Assembly (NCBI GenBank): GCA_964510345.1
Contig: CAZEBB010000011.1
Coordinates: forward strand, 1 to 51,646
DNA length: 51,646 bases
Source: JAAYQA01 sp964510345
Lineage (GTDB): Bacteria > Bacillota > Clostridia > Tissierellales > Peptoniphilaceae
Reading direction: 5' to 3'
Positions 41,642 to 48,972 of the stretch are shown in pieces. Within the stretch, counting starts at the first letter, position 1. Each line of letters begins with the position of its first letter. The translations under genes and the position numbers were made by a program. The notes beneath the pieces are model-generated. The model was not told where the DNA came from. It ran no database searches and saw only the letters and a program-made list of their open reading frames with translations.

Positions 41642-42862
41642 TTACTTCGTTTTGACTGTCTTGTCAAACTTGAATTGGCCGCCTTCGATGACTTTGATAT
41701 ACGCCATATCTTTGAGCGCATCGCCGTTTTCATCGAAGCTGATCGAACCCGTCACACCGCTGTACTCGACAGTTTTCAGTGCGTCTTTGATCGCGACGGT
41801 GTCTGTGCTGCCCGCTTTTTCGATGGCTGCGATCGCGACATTGTAGGCATCATATGCGAGTGCGGATACCGCCGCTACGCCTTCCCCGCCGTTCTTGGTG
41901 AGGTATTCCTGATTGCCTTTGACAAACTCTTTAAATCCGGTGACAAACTCACCCGCTTGCGGGTTGGAAGTGTCAGCTTCATCAAAGAAGGTCGACAGTG
42001 CGACGCCTTCAGCCGCTTCGCCGGCATTGTCGATGATGGTTTGGTTTTCCCATGTGTCGCCTGCCATGATCTTCGCGGTCACGCCGAGCTCACGCGCTTG
42101 TTGGATTAGAAGCGGTGCGGTTGCAATGGAGGACGGTGCAAAGATGACGTCCGGATTGGCCGCTTTGATATTGGTCAAAATCGCACGGAAGTCGGTTTGG
42201 TTGGTTTGGAACTGTTCTTCAGAAACGATCGATCCGCCTTGCTCAGCAAATGCATTTTTAAAGAAGTTTCCTAAGCCCGAGCTATAGTCGTCGCCCAACT
42301 GAGTGATGACCGCTGCTGTCTTGGCACCGCCTTCCGTTGCGTACGTCGCCATGACTTTTCCTTGGAACGGATCGAGGAAGCAGACGCGGAAATAGTATTC
42401 GTTTCCTTGCGTAACTTGCGGGTTCGTAGCGGAAGCTGCGATTGCAGGAATCTTTGCTTCTTCAAAGATCGGGCCGGCGGCAATGGATACACCGGATCCG
42501 TACGATCCGAGAACGATCGAAACTTGGCTGGAAACCAAGCTCGAAGCCGCACCGGTCGCTTCGGTCTTGTCGGATTTATTGTCGACTTCAACCAATTCTA
42601 CATTGTATGTTTCTCCGCCGATTTCAACGGTCGGTTTGACTTGGTGTGCATAACGGTATCCTAATACTTCTTGGAATCCGCCACCGCCATTTTCACCGGT
42701 GACCGGCTCAAATACGCCAATCTTAATGGTCTTACCACCGGCTGCCGCTCCGCCTTCGGAAGCGTCTCCGGCTTCGGTTGCTGCCGTTCCACCGCCTGCG
42801 CATCCGGCCAATAGGCTAAATGCCAACACGAGAACCAGCAATAAACGTACTTTTTTACTCAT
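41642..42862 (-). CDS. livK: Branched-chain amino-acid binding lipoprotein
   Basis: A 406-residue substrate-binding lipoprotein. The signal MSKKVRLLLVLVLAFSLLAGC ends in the lipobox LAGC, so C21 is lipidated and the protein is anchored outside the membrane. A Gly/Ala/Thr linker precedes the periplasmic-binding type I fold, starting KIGVFEPVTGENGGGG. It comes first in the operon. Leucine, isoleucine and valine are the expected ligands; related proteins bind other amides or amino acids, so specificity is not certain. Confidence 0.93.
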   Translation of the reverse strand: MSKKVRLLLVLVLAFSLLAGCAGGGTAATEAGDASEGGAAAGGKTIKIGVFEPVTGENGGGGFQEVLGYRYAHQVKPTVEIGGETYNVELVEVDNKSDKTEATGAASSLVSSQVSIVLGSYGSGVSIAAGPIFEEAKIPAIAASATNPQVTQGNEYYFRVCFLDPFQGKVMATYATEGGAKTAAVITQLGDDYSSGLGNFFKNAFAEQGGSIVSEEQFQTNQTDFRAILTNIKAANPDVIFAPSSIATAPLLIQQARELGVTAKIMAGDTWENQTIIDNAGEAAEGVALSTFFDEADTSNPQAGEFVTGFKEFVKGNQEYLTKNGGEGVAAVSALAYDAYNVAIAAIEKAGSTDTVAIKDALKTVEYSGVTGSISFDENGDALKDMAYIKVIEGGQFKFDKTVKTK

Positions 42863-43041
42863 CTGTTACCCCCCTATGGAATAGGACAGCCTTTTCACAG
42901 CTGTCGATGATAGCCCGTTTCGCAAACGCTTTAGGCTTACCGATATTTTGACACAAAAGGCGATAAGATACAAGCGTCCGATGATGAATTCTTATATCTT
43001 CATAAGATTTCGCCAACCGATTGCACAAAAAAACGCGAGGA

Positions 43042-43070
43042 GAATCGGCGGATCGTGCACCGGCCGATTC
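43042..43070 (-). terminator. Probable terminator of ilvA
   Basis: On minus, GAATCGGC and GCCGATTC enclose a 13-base loop just after the ilvA stop. A T run of seven follows eight bases later (43027-43033), farther than usual. Confidence 0.55.
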
Positions 43071-43078
43071 CCTTCACG

Positions 43079-44317
43079 TCAGTAAATGCGGCGAATTTCG
43101 TACCCGTTTTCTTGTAAGGCTCCAATGACTTCATTGATATGACCATGACCATTGGTCTCTGCGGTCACCTCCAGTACGACATTTTCGAAGCGATTGGTCG
43201 CCTTGAACTGATTGTGATCCAGCTTAATGACATTGGCCTTTTGATCGGCGAGGATCTGCGAGATGCGCAACAACTGCCCCGGTACGTCCGGCAGTTCGAC
43301 CGCGAAGCAGAAAATTCTCCCGCGCGAGATCAGACCCTTATTGATCATGGACGATACCGTGACCACATCGATATTGCCGCCGCTGATGAGGCTCACGATC
43401 TTGCGATTGGTTGCCGTCAGTTTCTTGAGCGCCGCCAGCGACAGCACACCGGCTGTTTCTGCCACGAGCTTGTGTTTCTCGATCAGCATGAGCACGGCTT
43501 CCATGATCTCCTGCTCCGACACCGTGATGATGCCGTCCAGATACTCTTTGCAGATCTCATACGTGAGTTGGCCCGCTTGTCGTACAGCGACCCCTTCCGC
43601 TGAGGTCATCACCCGTTGCAAAGGCCGCACCCCGCCTTCGTTCAGCGCGTGTTTCATGGTCATGGCGCCTTCCGGCTCCACCCCGATGACCCGCACGCTC
43701 GGCTTTATCGCTTTCACAGCCAGTGCGATCCCGCTGATCAGCCCGCCTCCGCCGATGGGCACGAGGATCTCATCCACATCCGGAAGCTCATCCAATATCT
43801 CCAGCGCGATTGTCCCCTGCCCGCAGATGACGTCGTAGTCGTCGAACGGATGGATAAACTCGCGTTGTTCCTCTTTTGAAATCTCCAACGCTTTTTGGTA
43901 AGCGTCGTCGTAGATGTCACCGTGGATGACAACTTCCGACCCCATCGCCACCGTCGCATCCACCTTGATGAGCGGAGTGACGATCGGCATGACGATTTTG
44001 GATGAGATCCCCAACGTCTTGGAAGCGAACGCAACCCCTTGCGCGTGGTTGCCGGCAGACGAGGCGACGACGCCTTTGTGCTTGCATTCTTCCGGCAAAC
44101 TTGCGATTTTATTATAGGCTCCTCTAATTTTAAATGAGCCGGTAAACTGTAAATTCTCCGGTTTGATATAGACTTCGTTGTGGCATTCCTGACTGTAAAA
44201 ATTGCTGTAAATTAAATCCGTCGGCTTGAGAACGCCTTTGAGCCTCTCCCGCGCAGCCGTAATGTCTTCTTGTACGCGCTCCAAATTCATGAGCTCGTTC
44301 GTTTGTGCCAAATGCAT
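43079..44317 (-). CDS. ilvA: Threonine dehydratase with ACT domain
   Basis: A 412-residue PLP enzyme turning threonine into 2-oxobutanoate and ammonia. The PLP lysine is in TGSFKIRGAYNK, the phosphate loop is VPIGGGGLISG and the asparagine is in SSAGNHAQGV. The last 75 residues form one ACT-like regulatory domain (CFAVELPDVPGQLLRISQIL). This length fits both biosynthetic and catabolic forms. No ilv biosynthesis genes adjoin it, so threonine catabolism is equally possible. AGGGGAA precedes the ATG, which sits inside a perfect palindrome. Confidence 0.94.
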   Translation of the reverse strand: MHLAQTNELMNLERVQEDITAARERLKGVLKPTDLIYSNFYSQECHNEVYIKPENLQFTGSFKIRGAYNKIASLPEECKHKGVVASSAGNHAQGVAFASKTLGISSKIVMPIVTPLIKVDATVAMGSEVVIHGDIYDDAYQKALEISKEEQREFIHPFDDYDVICGQGTIALEILDELPDVDEILVPIGGGGLISGIALAVKAIKPSVRVIGVEPEGAMTMKHALNEGGVRPLQRVMTSAEGVAVRQAGQLTYEICKEYLDGIITVSEQEIMEAVLMLIEKHKLVAETAGVLSLAALKKLTATNRKIVSLISGGNIDVVTVSSMINKGLISRGRIFCFAVELPDVPGQLLRISQILADQKANVIKLDHNQFKATNRFENVVLEVTAETNGHGHINEVIGALQENGYEIRRIY

Positions 44318-44321
44318 TTGG
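44308..44321 (-). promoter_or_regulatory. Palindrome across the ilvA start codon
   Basis: CCAAATGCATTTGG is perfectly symmetric and contains the ATG at 44315-44317. A second dyad, TCAACA/TGTTGA (44342-44347 and 44360-44365), lies in the same leader. Both could form RNA hairpins affecting translation. Confidence 0.35.
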
Positions 44322-44390
44322 TTCCCCTTTATTTAAGTTCATCAACAATGTATCACTTTTGTTGAGAAATATTTTTCGTTAATATATCAC

Positions 44391-44419
44391 ATTTTATTGC
44401 GTCAGGCTTCCTTTGTCAA
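44391..44419 (-). promoter_or_regulatory. Promoter of ilvA
   Basis: On minus, TTGACA (44414-44419), exactly 17 bases, then TAAAAT (44391-44396). The leader would be about 67 bases, too short for a T-box. Confidence 0.72.
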
Positions 44420-44453
44420 GGTTCTGCTCAAGTACGCAATATTTGATATAATG

Positions 44454-44462
44454 ACCGTAAAA
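44454..44462 (+). promoter_or_regulatory. Extended -10 promoter of tex
   Basis: TGATATAAT, followed by a short leader with AAGGAAA before the ATG at 44482. The -35 match is weak. Confidence 0.6.
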
Positions 44463-44481
44463 TAAACTAAGGAAAAATAAA

Positions 44482-46593
44482 ATGAACATTAATCAAATCA
44501 TTGCAGAAGAACTAAAGATCCAAGAAAAACAAGTCGTAGACACCGTCGCGTTGATCGACGAGGGCAATACGATCCCGTTCATCTCCCGTTACAGAAAAGA
44601 AATCACGGGCGATCTCTCCGACACCATCCTGCGCGATCTGGAGGAGAGACTCCAATACCTTCGCAATTTAGAAAAGCGCAAAGAGGATGTCAAACGACTC
44701 ATCGAATCCACCGGCAATTTGAGCGAAGAGCTCGCAGGAAAGATTGACAGCGCGACGAAACTACAGGAGGTGGAAGACCTCTATCTCCCCTACAAACCAA
44801 AAAAGCGCACACGCGCCACGATCGCCAAAGAGAAAGGCCTTGAACCGCTGGCTTCGCTGTTGCTGTCTTTCGACGCGACGCAAGAAGACTTGGACCAGAT
44901 GGCCGATTCGCTGATCTCCGAGGAGCGCGAAGTACATACGAGAGACGACGCCTACAAAGGGGCGATGGATATTCTCGCCGAGCAGATTGCGGAGACCAAG
45001 GAGTACCGGGACATCGTCCGCAATCGAGCGGCGAAAGAGGGCGCCATTCAATCGATGCAGGCGGCGGGGCAAGACGACCCCACGTATTCCATGTACTATG
45101 AGTTCTCCGAAAAGATAAAAGAAGTCAAAGCACACCGCGTGCTCGCGATGTTCCGGGGCGAAAAAGAGGGGATTCTCAAACTCAAGTTTGACCTCGGCGA
45201 CGAATCCAATACCGATGAGATTTTGCGCACGGTCTGCCCCGAGGCGACGGCGTCGAGTTATCCGTATGTACAGGACACCGTTGCGGACGCCTATAAGCGC
45301 TTACTCTTACCCTCCATTGAAACGGAGATCCGCAATACGCTGAAAGAAAACGCCGATCGCGAGTCGATCGACGTGTTCGCCAACAATCTCAGGCCTTATC
45401 TCATGCAGCCTCCCATCAAGGACCGCGCGATCATCGGGCTGGACCCGGGGTACCGCACCGGCTGCAAAGTCGCGGTTATCTCCGCCTACGGCGAATACTT
45501 GGACAACAGCGTCATCCATGTGACCGAGCCTTTCATGAACGTGGACAAGGCGAAGCGCATCCTAAAAGACTTCATTAAAAAGTACAAAGTCTCGCTGATC
45601 GCCATCGGAAACGGTACCGCTTCTCGTGAGACCGAGCAATTTGTCGCACAGCTGATCGAAGAGATCGGCGATGCGGACCTATACTACACCATCGTCAATG
45701 AAGCCGGCGCTTCCATCTACTCGGCATCCAAGCTGGGCGATGAAGAGTTTCCCGATCTGGACGTCACGGTGCGGGGGGCGATCTCCATCGCAAGGCGCAT
45801 TCAAGATCCATTGGCTGAGCTCGTAAAAATTGAGCCGCAACACATCGGCGTCGGCCAATACCAGCACGACGTCAATCAAAAAGAGCTGAAACAAACATTG
45901 GAGAAAGTCGTCGAAGACTGCGTAAACGCCGTCGGCGTCAACGTCAACACCGCATCCTCCTCACTTTTGAGCTATATCTCCGGCGTCTCCGCGAGCGTCG
46001 CGAAAAACATCGTCGCCTATAAAGAGGAAAACGGACCGTTCAAAAAAAGGTCCGAGCTCAATAAAGTGAAAGGTCTCGGACCGAAAGCCTATGTGCAATG
46101 CGCCGGTTTCCTGCGCATTCCCGAGAGCAAAGAAGTTTTGGATAATACCGGCGTCCACCCCGAGAGCTACCCGATCGCGAAAAAACTTCTAGAAAGAGAT
46201 TTGCGCGGCCTTCGCATCTCGCAACTCACGAAAGAGTTCGACATCGGTGCGCTCACCATGGCCGACATCATCATGGAACTTAGGAAACCCGGGCGCGACC
46301 CGCGTGACGAGATGCCGAAACCCATCCTCCGCTCTGACGTCCTCTCTATCGACGACCTCGTCGACGGCATGGAGATGCTCGGCACCGTGCGCAATGTGGT
46401 CGACTTCGGCGCTTTCGTCGACATCGGCATCAAAAATGACGGCCTCGTGCACATCTCGCAGATGTCCAACAAATTTATCCAACACCCCAAAGAAGTCGTC
46501 AAAGTCTCCGATATCGTCAAAGTAAAGATCATCGGCGTCGACAAAGAAAAAGGAAAAGTCAGCCTCTCGATGAAAGGGCTGACTCATAAATAG
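44482..46593 (+). CDS. tex: Tex, S1-domain transcription accessory protein
   Basis: A 703-residue RNA-binding protein. The N-terminal helical part holds IPFISRYRKEITGDLSD. The YqgF-like core follows with IIGLDPGYRTGCKVAVI and IGNGTASRETEQFV. A helix-hairpin-helix pair comes next (SSLLSYISGVSASVAKNIVAYK). The S1 domain (about 635-700) reads LGTVRNVVDFGAFVDIGIK and DGLVHISQMSN. It is a general nucleic-acid-binding factor that affects transcription and toxin expression in some bacteria. It stands alone here. Confidence 0.96.
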   Translation: MNINQIIAEELKIQEKQVVDTVALIDEGNTIPFISRYRKEITGDLSDTILRDLEERLQYLRNLEKRKEDVKRLIESTGNLSEELAGKIDSATKLQEVEDLYLPYKPKKRTRATIAKEKGLEPLASLLLSFDATQEDLDQMADSLISEEREVHTRDDAYKGAMDILAEQIAETKEYRDIVRNRAAKEGAIQSMQAAGQDDPTYSMYYEFSEKIKEVKAHRVLAMFRGEKEGILKLKFDLGDESNTDEILRTVCPEATASSYPYVQDTVADAYKRLLLPSIETEIRNTLKENADRESIDVFANNLRPYLMQPPIKDRAIIGLDPGYRTGCKVAVISAYGEYLDNSVIHVTEPFMNVDKAKRILKDFIKKYKVSLIAIGNGTASRETEQFVAQLIEEIGDADLYYTIVNEAGASIYSASKLGDEEFPDLDVTVRGAISIARRIQDPLAELVKIEPQHIGVGQYQHDVNQKELKQTLEKVVEDCVNAVGVNVNTASSSLLSYISGVSASVAKNIVAYKEENGPFKKRSELNKVKGLGPKAYVQCAGFLRIPESKEVLDNTGVHPESYPIAKKLLERDLRGLRISQLTKEFDIGALTMADIIMELRKPGRDPRDEMPKPILRSDVLSIDDLVDGMEMLGTVRNVVDFGAFVDIGIKNDGLVHISQMSNKFIQHPKEVVKVSDIVKVKIIGVDKEKGKVSLSMKGLTHK

Positions 46594-47058
46594 TTATTCG
46601 ATAGGCGGCAGGGAAGCTTCTTCCACGCCGCTTTTTGCGAGCTCCCGCAGCGCATTCGCGACCTTCTCCGTGTCGACATAGATGTGTACATCCACGGCTT
46701 TCCCCCAGCGAATTGTCGCGAGCATGACGCCCTGATTCGTATAGGGCATTCCCCCTTTCGGCGTCACCCGGTCCTGAAACTGCACCGCACAGCGCGTATT
46801 CCACGGCATCCCCGTGACGAAGATGTCCTGAATCTCAAACTCGGAGGGCAGTAACCTGAGAAATCGCTGAAACCACAGCTCCACTTTTTCTTTAGAATGC
46901 CGCTCGCCTCCAACCGCGTGGTCACCTTCAAATATTTGGTGCACATGATCGTCATACAAAGCCAGCAGCGGTCGGTAATCGCCACGACTGAACGCGCGAA
47001 ATCCATCGATGATCTTCTTTCGCAATATGATCTTGTAAGGGTTTGCCGTATGATGCAT
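46594..47058 (-). CDS. SnoaL/NTF2-like fold protein
   Basis: A 154-residue protein with the cone-shaped NTF2-like fold pattern: a helical start (FRAFSRGDYRPLLALYDDHVHQIFEGDH), GGERHSKEKVELWFQRFL, and a beta-sheet ending in TIRWGKAVDVHIYVDTEKV. Such proteins are small cyclases, isomerases or stress proteins, so no substrate can be named. The ATG at 47058 follows AAAGGAGTG. The stop lies directly after tex on the opposite strand with no visible terminator between them. Confidence 0.8.
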   Translation of the reverse strand: MHHTANPYKIILRKKIIDGFRAFSRGDYRPLLALYDDHVHQIFEGDHAVGGERHSKEKVELWFQRFLRLLPSEFEIQDIFVTGMPWNTRCAVQFQDRVTPKGGMPYTNQGVMLATIRWGKAVDVHIYVDTEKVANALRELAKSGVEEASLPPIE

Positions 47059-47084
47059 TTTGTTCACTCCTTTCGGATGCAACT

Positions 47085-47094
47085 ATCATACCCA
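47085..47094 (-). promoter_or_regulatory. Promoter of the SnoaL-like gene
   Basis: The minus strand reads TGGGTATGAT with the hexamer at 47085-47090, 27 bases before the ATG. Confidence 0.5.
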
Positions 47095-47129
47095 TTCTTT
47101 CGCCTTCTCCGTGGTTCCGAAGGACCGAG

Positions 47130-47139
47130 TGGGTATAAT
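47130..47139 (+). promoter_or_regulatory. Promoter of symporter-selenoprotein operon
   Basis: TGGGTATAAT is a complete extended -10 (hexamer 47134-47139). A T-rich leader of about 70 bases leads to GGGGAGG before the ATG. No riboswitch was recognised in it. Confidence 0.65.
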
Positions 47140-47215
47140 TAACTCACCGTGGCGGTAGGGTTTTGTTTTTATGAACATATTTCTTTTTTCCGTCATAATT
47201 TTGGGGAGGTGTACT

Positions 47216-48595
47216 ATGAACACTGTGTTACAGAGTATTCTGATACTCGTCATCTTTGCAGCACTGCTGTACGGCTTGGTCTATCTGAAAAAGATGAACA
47301 AGTCCTTTACGTTCCGCGTCATCGGCGCTCTGCTCTTAGGTCTTGTCTTTGGAGCCGCGCTCCAGTTGATCTTAGGTTTTGGCAATCCTGTCATCAAAAC
47401 CGCCATCGACTGGATCAACTTAGTTGGAAACGGCTATGTCCGACTGCTGCGCATGATCGTCATGCCGTTGATCTTTATCTCGATCCTCTCGGCCTTTATT
47501 ACACAAAAATCTAAGAATCTCGGGAAACTCGCCATCCGCATCATCGCCGTTCTGATGATTACGGTCGCGATCTCGGCATTGGTCGGCGCACTCACGACGA
47601 GCGCTTTCGGCCTCACCGCAGAAGGCATCGCCGTCGGACAGGCGGAACAGGATCGCGGAGCTGCGTTGGATGAACAATTAGCCAATTTCAGCAAGACTCC
47701 GATCCAGCAACAAATTCTGGAGATCATCCCGACGAATCCATTCGCAGCCTTGGCCGGCACGGGATCCAATGCGACCTTGGCGACCGTCTTCTTTGCTACG
47801 ATGCTGGCGATCGCGGCGATTCAGATCCGCAAGTTCAAACCGGAGTCGGCAAAGTTCTTTGAAGATATGGTGGTTTCACTGCATGATGTCATCATGCGCT
47901 TGGTGAACCTGATCATGCGTTTCACACCGTACGGGATCCTCGCACTGATGACCCGCGTCGCTGCGACCTCGAACGCAGCGGATATCGTCCGCTTGCTGAA
48001 GTTCATCTTGGCATCGTATGTGGCGATCGCGATCATGTTTATCATTCATATGCTGATCCTCGTGGTATCCGGTTTAAGCCCCGTGCAATTCCTCAAGAAA
48101 TCAGCAGATACCCTACTGTTTGCGTTTACCTCTAGAACCTCCGCCGGTACCCTGCCGATGACCATTCGCTCTCAAGTCGACATGGGCGTACCGGAAGGAA
48201 CTGCGAACTTAGCGGCGACTCTTGGCACCTCGATCGGGCAAAACGGCTGCGCCGGGATCTACCCCGCCATGCTCGCCGTCATGATTGCGCCGACTTTGGG
48301 TATTAATCCATTAGATCCGGTATTCCTCATAAGATTGATCATCATTGTAACGTTCGCATCGTTCGGTATTGCAGGGGTTGGTGGTGGAGCCACCTTTGCG
48401 GCACTGGTCGTCTTGTCGGCACTGGGCTTCCCGGTTGCGCTTGCCGGTCTTTTGATCGCAATCGAACCATTGATCGACATGGCGCGCACAGCGCTGAACG
48501 TTTCCGACTCGCTACTCGCGGGTGTGATCGCATCCAAGTCCATGGATGAAATCAGTATGGATCAATACAATACCGAGGTGCAACCGGACGCATAA
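47216..48595 (+). CDS. Dicarboxylate/amino-acid:cation symporter, TcyP-like (cystine)
   Basis: A 459-residue DAACS/SLC1-family transporter with about eight helices and two re-entrant loops. Hairpin 1 shows AFTSRTSAGTLPMTIRS and the unwound helix VPEGTANLAATLGTSIGQNGCAG. The sequence resembles L-cystine transporters of the TcyP type more than GltP-type carriers (the NMDGT-like motif is replaced by TSIGQNGCAG), but substrate choice is not certain. The ATG at 47216 follows GGGGAGGTG. Only 12 bases separate it from a selenoprotein gene, so the pair is one operon. Cystine import together with a thiol/selenol protein makes chemical sense. Confidence 0.88.
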   Translation: MNTVLQSILILVIFAALLYGLVYLKKMNKSFTFRVIGALLLGLVFGAALQLILGFGNPVIKTAIDWINLVGNGYVRLLRMIVMPLIFISILSAFITQKSKNLGKLAIRIIAVLMITVAISALVGALTTSAFGLTAEGIAVGQAEQDRGAALDEQLANFSKTPIQQQILEIIPTNPFAALAGTGSNATLATVFFATMLAIAAIQIRKFKPESAKFFEDMVVSLHDVIMRLVNLIMRFTPYGILALMTRVAATSNAADIVRLLKFILASYVAIAIMFIIHMLILVVSGLSPVQFLKKSADTLLFAFTSRTSAGTLPMTIRSQVDMGVPEGTANLAATLGTSIGQNGCAGIYPAMLAVMIAPTLGINPLDPVFLIRLIIIVTFASFGIAGVGGGATFAALVVLSALGFPVALAGLLIAIEPLIDMARTALNVSDSLLAGVIASKSMDEISMDQYNTEVQPDA

Positions 48596-48607
48596 GGGGG
48601 AACAAGT

Positions 48608-48892
48608 ATGAAAGCAATTGTCGACGACAAGGCGAGAGACCTTGTCAAGAAGAAAGGGCGCGAAGACGTACACGTATACGTCAAAGGCTGCTCATCCTGA
48701 GGCGGCAGTGAACCGCAACCATTAGTTATAATGGGAAAACCTGCAGACGCAGAAAACTACTCCAAACTGGAGTCGAACGGAATCGGCGTGTACGTTCGCA
48801 ATGACGTACAGACCGCCAACGATGAAGTTAAAGTCAACTATGTGAAGTTTCTCTTTAAAGAGGGGCTCGCCGTAGAAGGGCTCGTGTACTAA
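48608..48892 (+). CDS. Small selenoprotein with CxxU motif, HesB-like
   Basis: An ATG at 48608 behind GGGGGAA opens a frame of 94 codons ending at TAA (48890-48892), broken only by TGA at 48698-48700. Reading that TGA as selenocysteine gives KGCSSUGGSEPQP with C28 and U31. The frame on both sides is continuous and protein-like, and the 3' part has no start or ribosome site of its own. The C-terminal half (GIGVYVRNDVQ, VNYVKFLFKEGLAVEGLVY) recalls the HesB/IscA fold. It resembles the small CC/Sec-motif protein family known from Clostridia. A CxxU motif implies a redox function. Hairpins follow the TGA as needed for SelB. A standard gene call would miss it. Confidence 0.88.
48698..48734 (+). 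promoter_or_regulatory. Candidate bacterial SECIS element
   Basis: After the TGA come two small hairpins: GCGG-CAGTGAA-CCGC (48702-48716) and CCATTA-GTTA-TAATGG (48719-48734). The apical loop of the second starts with G, 25 bases after the TGA, within the usual bacterial SECIS spacing as I recall it. Which one SelB would use is not known. Confidence 0.55.
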
Positions 48893-48894
48893 GA

Positions 48895-48925
48895 AAAAGG
48901 CATCGGATGACCTCCGGTGCCTTTT
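48895..48925 (+). terminator. Terminator of symporter-selenoprotein operon
   Basis: AAAAGGCATCGG and CCGGTGCCTTTT make a 12-base stem with one G-T pair and a 7-base loop, three bases after the selenoprotein stop. Its place supports 48892 as the true gene end. Confidence 0.88.
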
Positions 48926-48935
48926 CTCATAATCA

Positions 48936-48944
48936 TGCTATAAT
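48936..48944 (+). promoter_or_regulatory. Extended -10 promoter of second aldo/keto reductase
   Basis: TGCTATAAT, 28 bases before the ATG. The -35 region falls within the preceding terminator and is not recognisable. Confidence 0.6.
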
Positions 48945-48972
48945 TAGCGTAATAAACATACGAGGTGATGAC

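Noticed and set aside
47140..47215. S-box or T-box in the symporter leader
   Set aside because: Only about 70 bases, with a weak 4-base hairpin; no T-box sequence or terminator-antiterminator pair.
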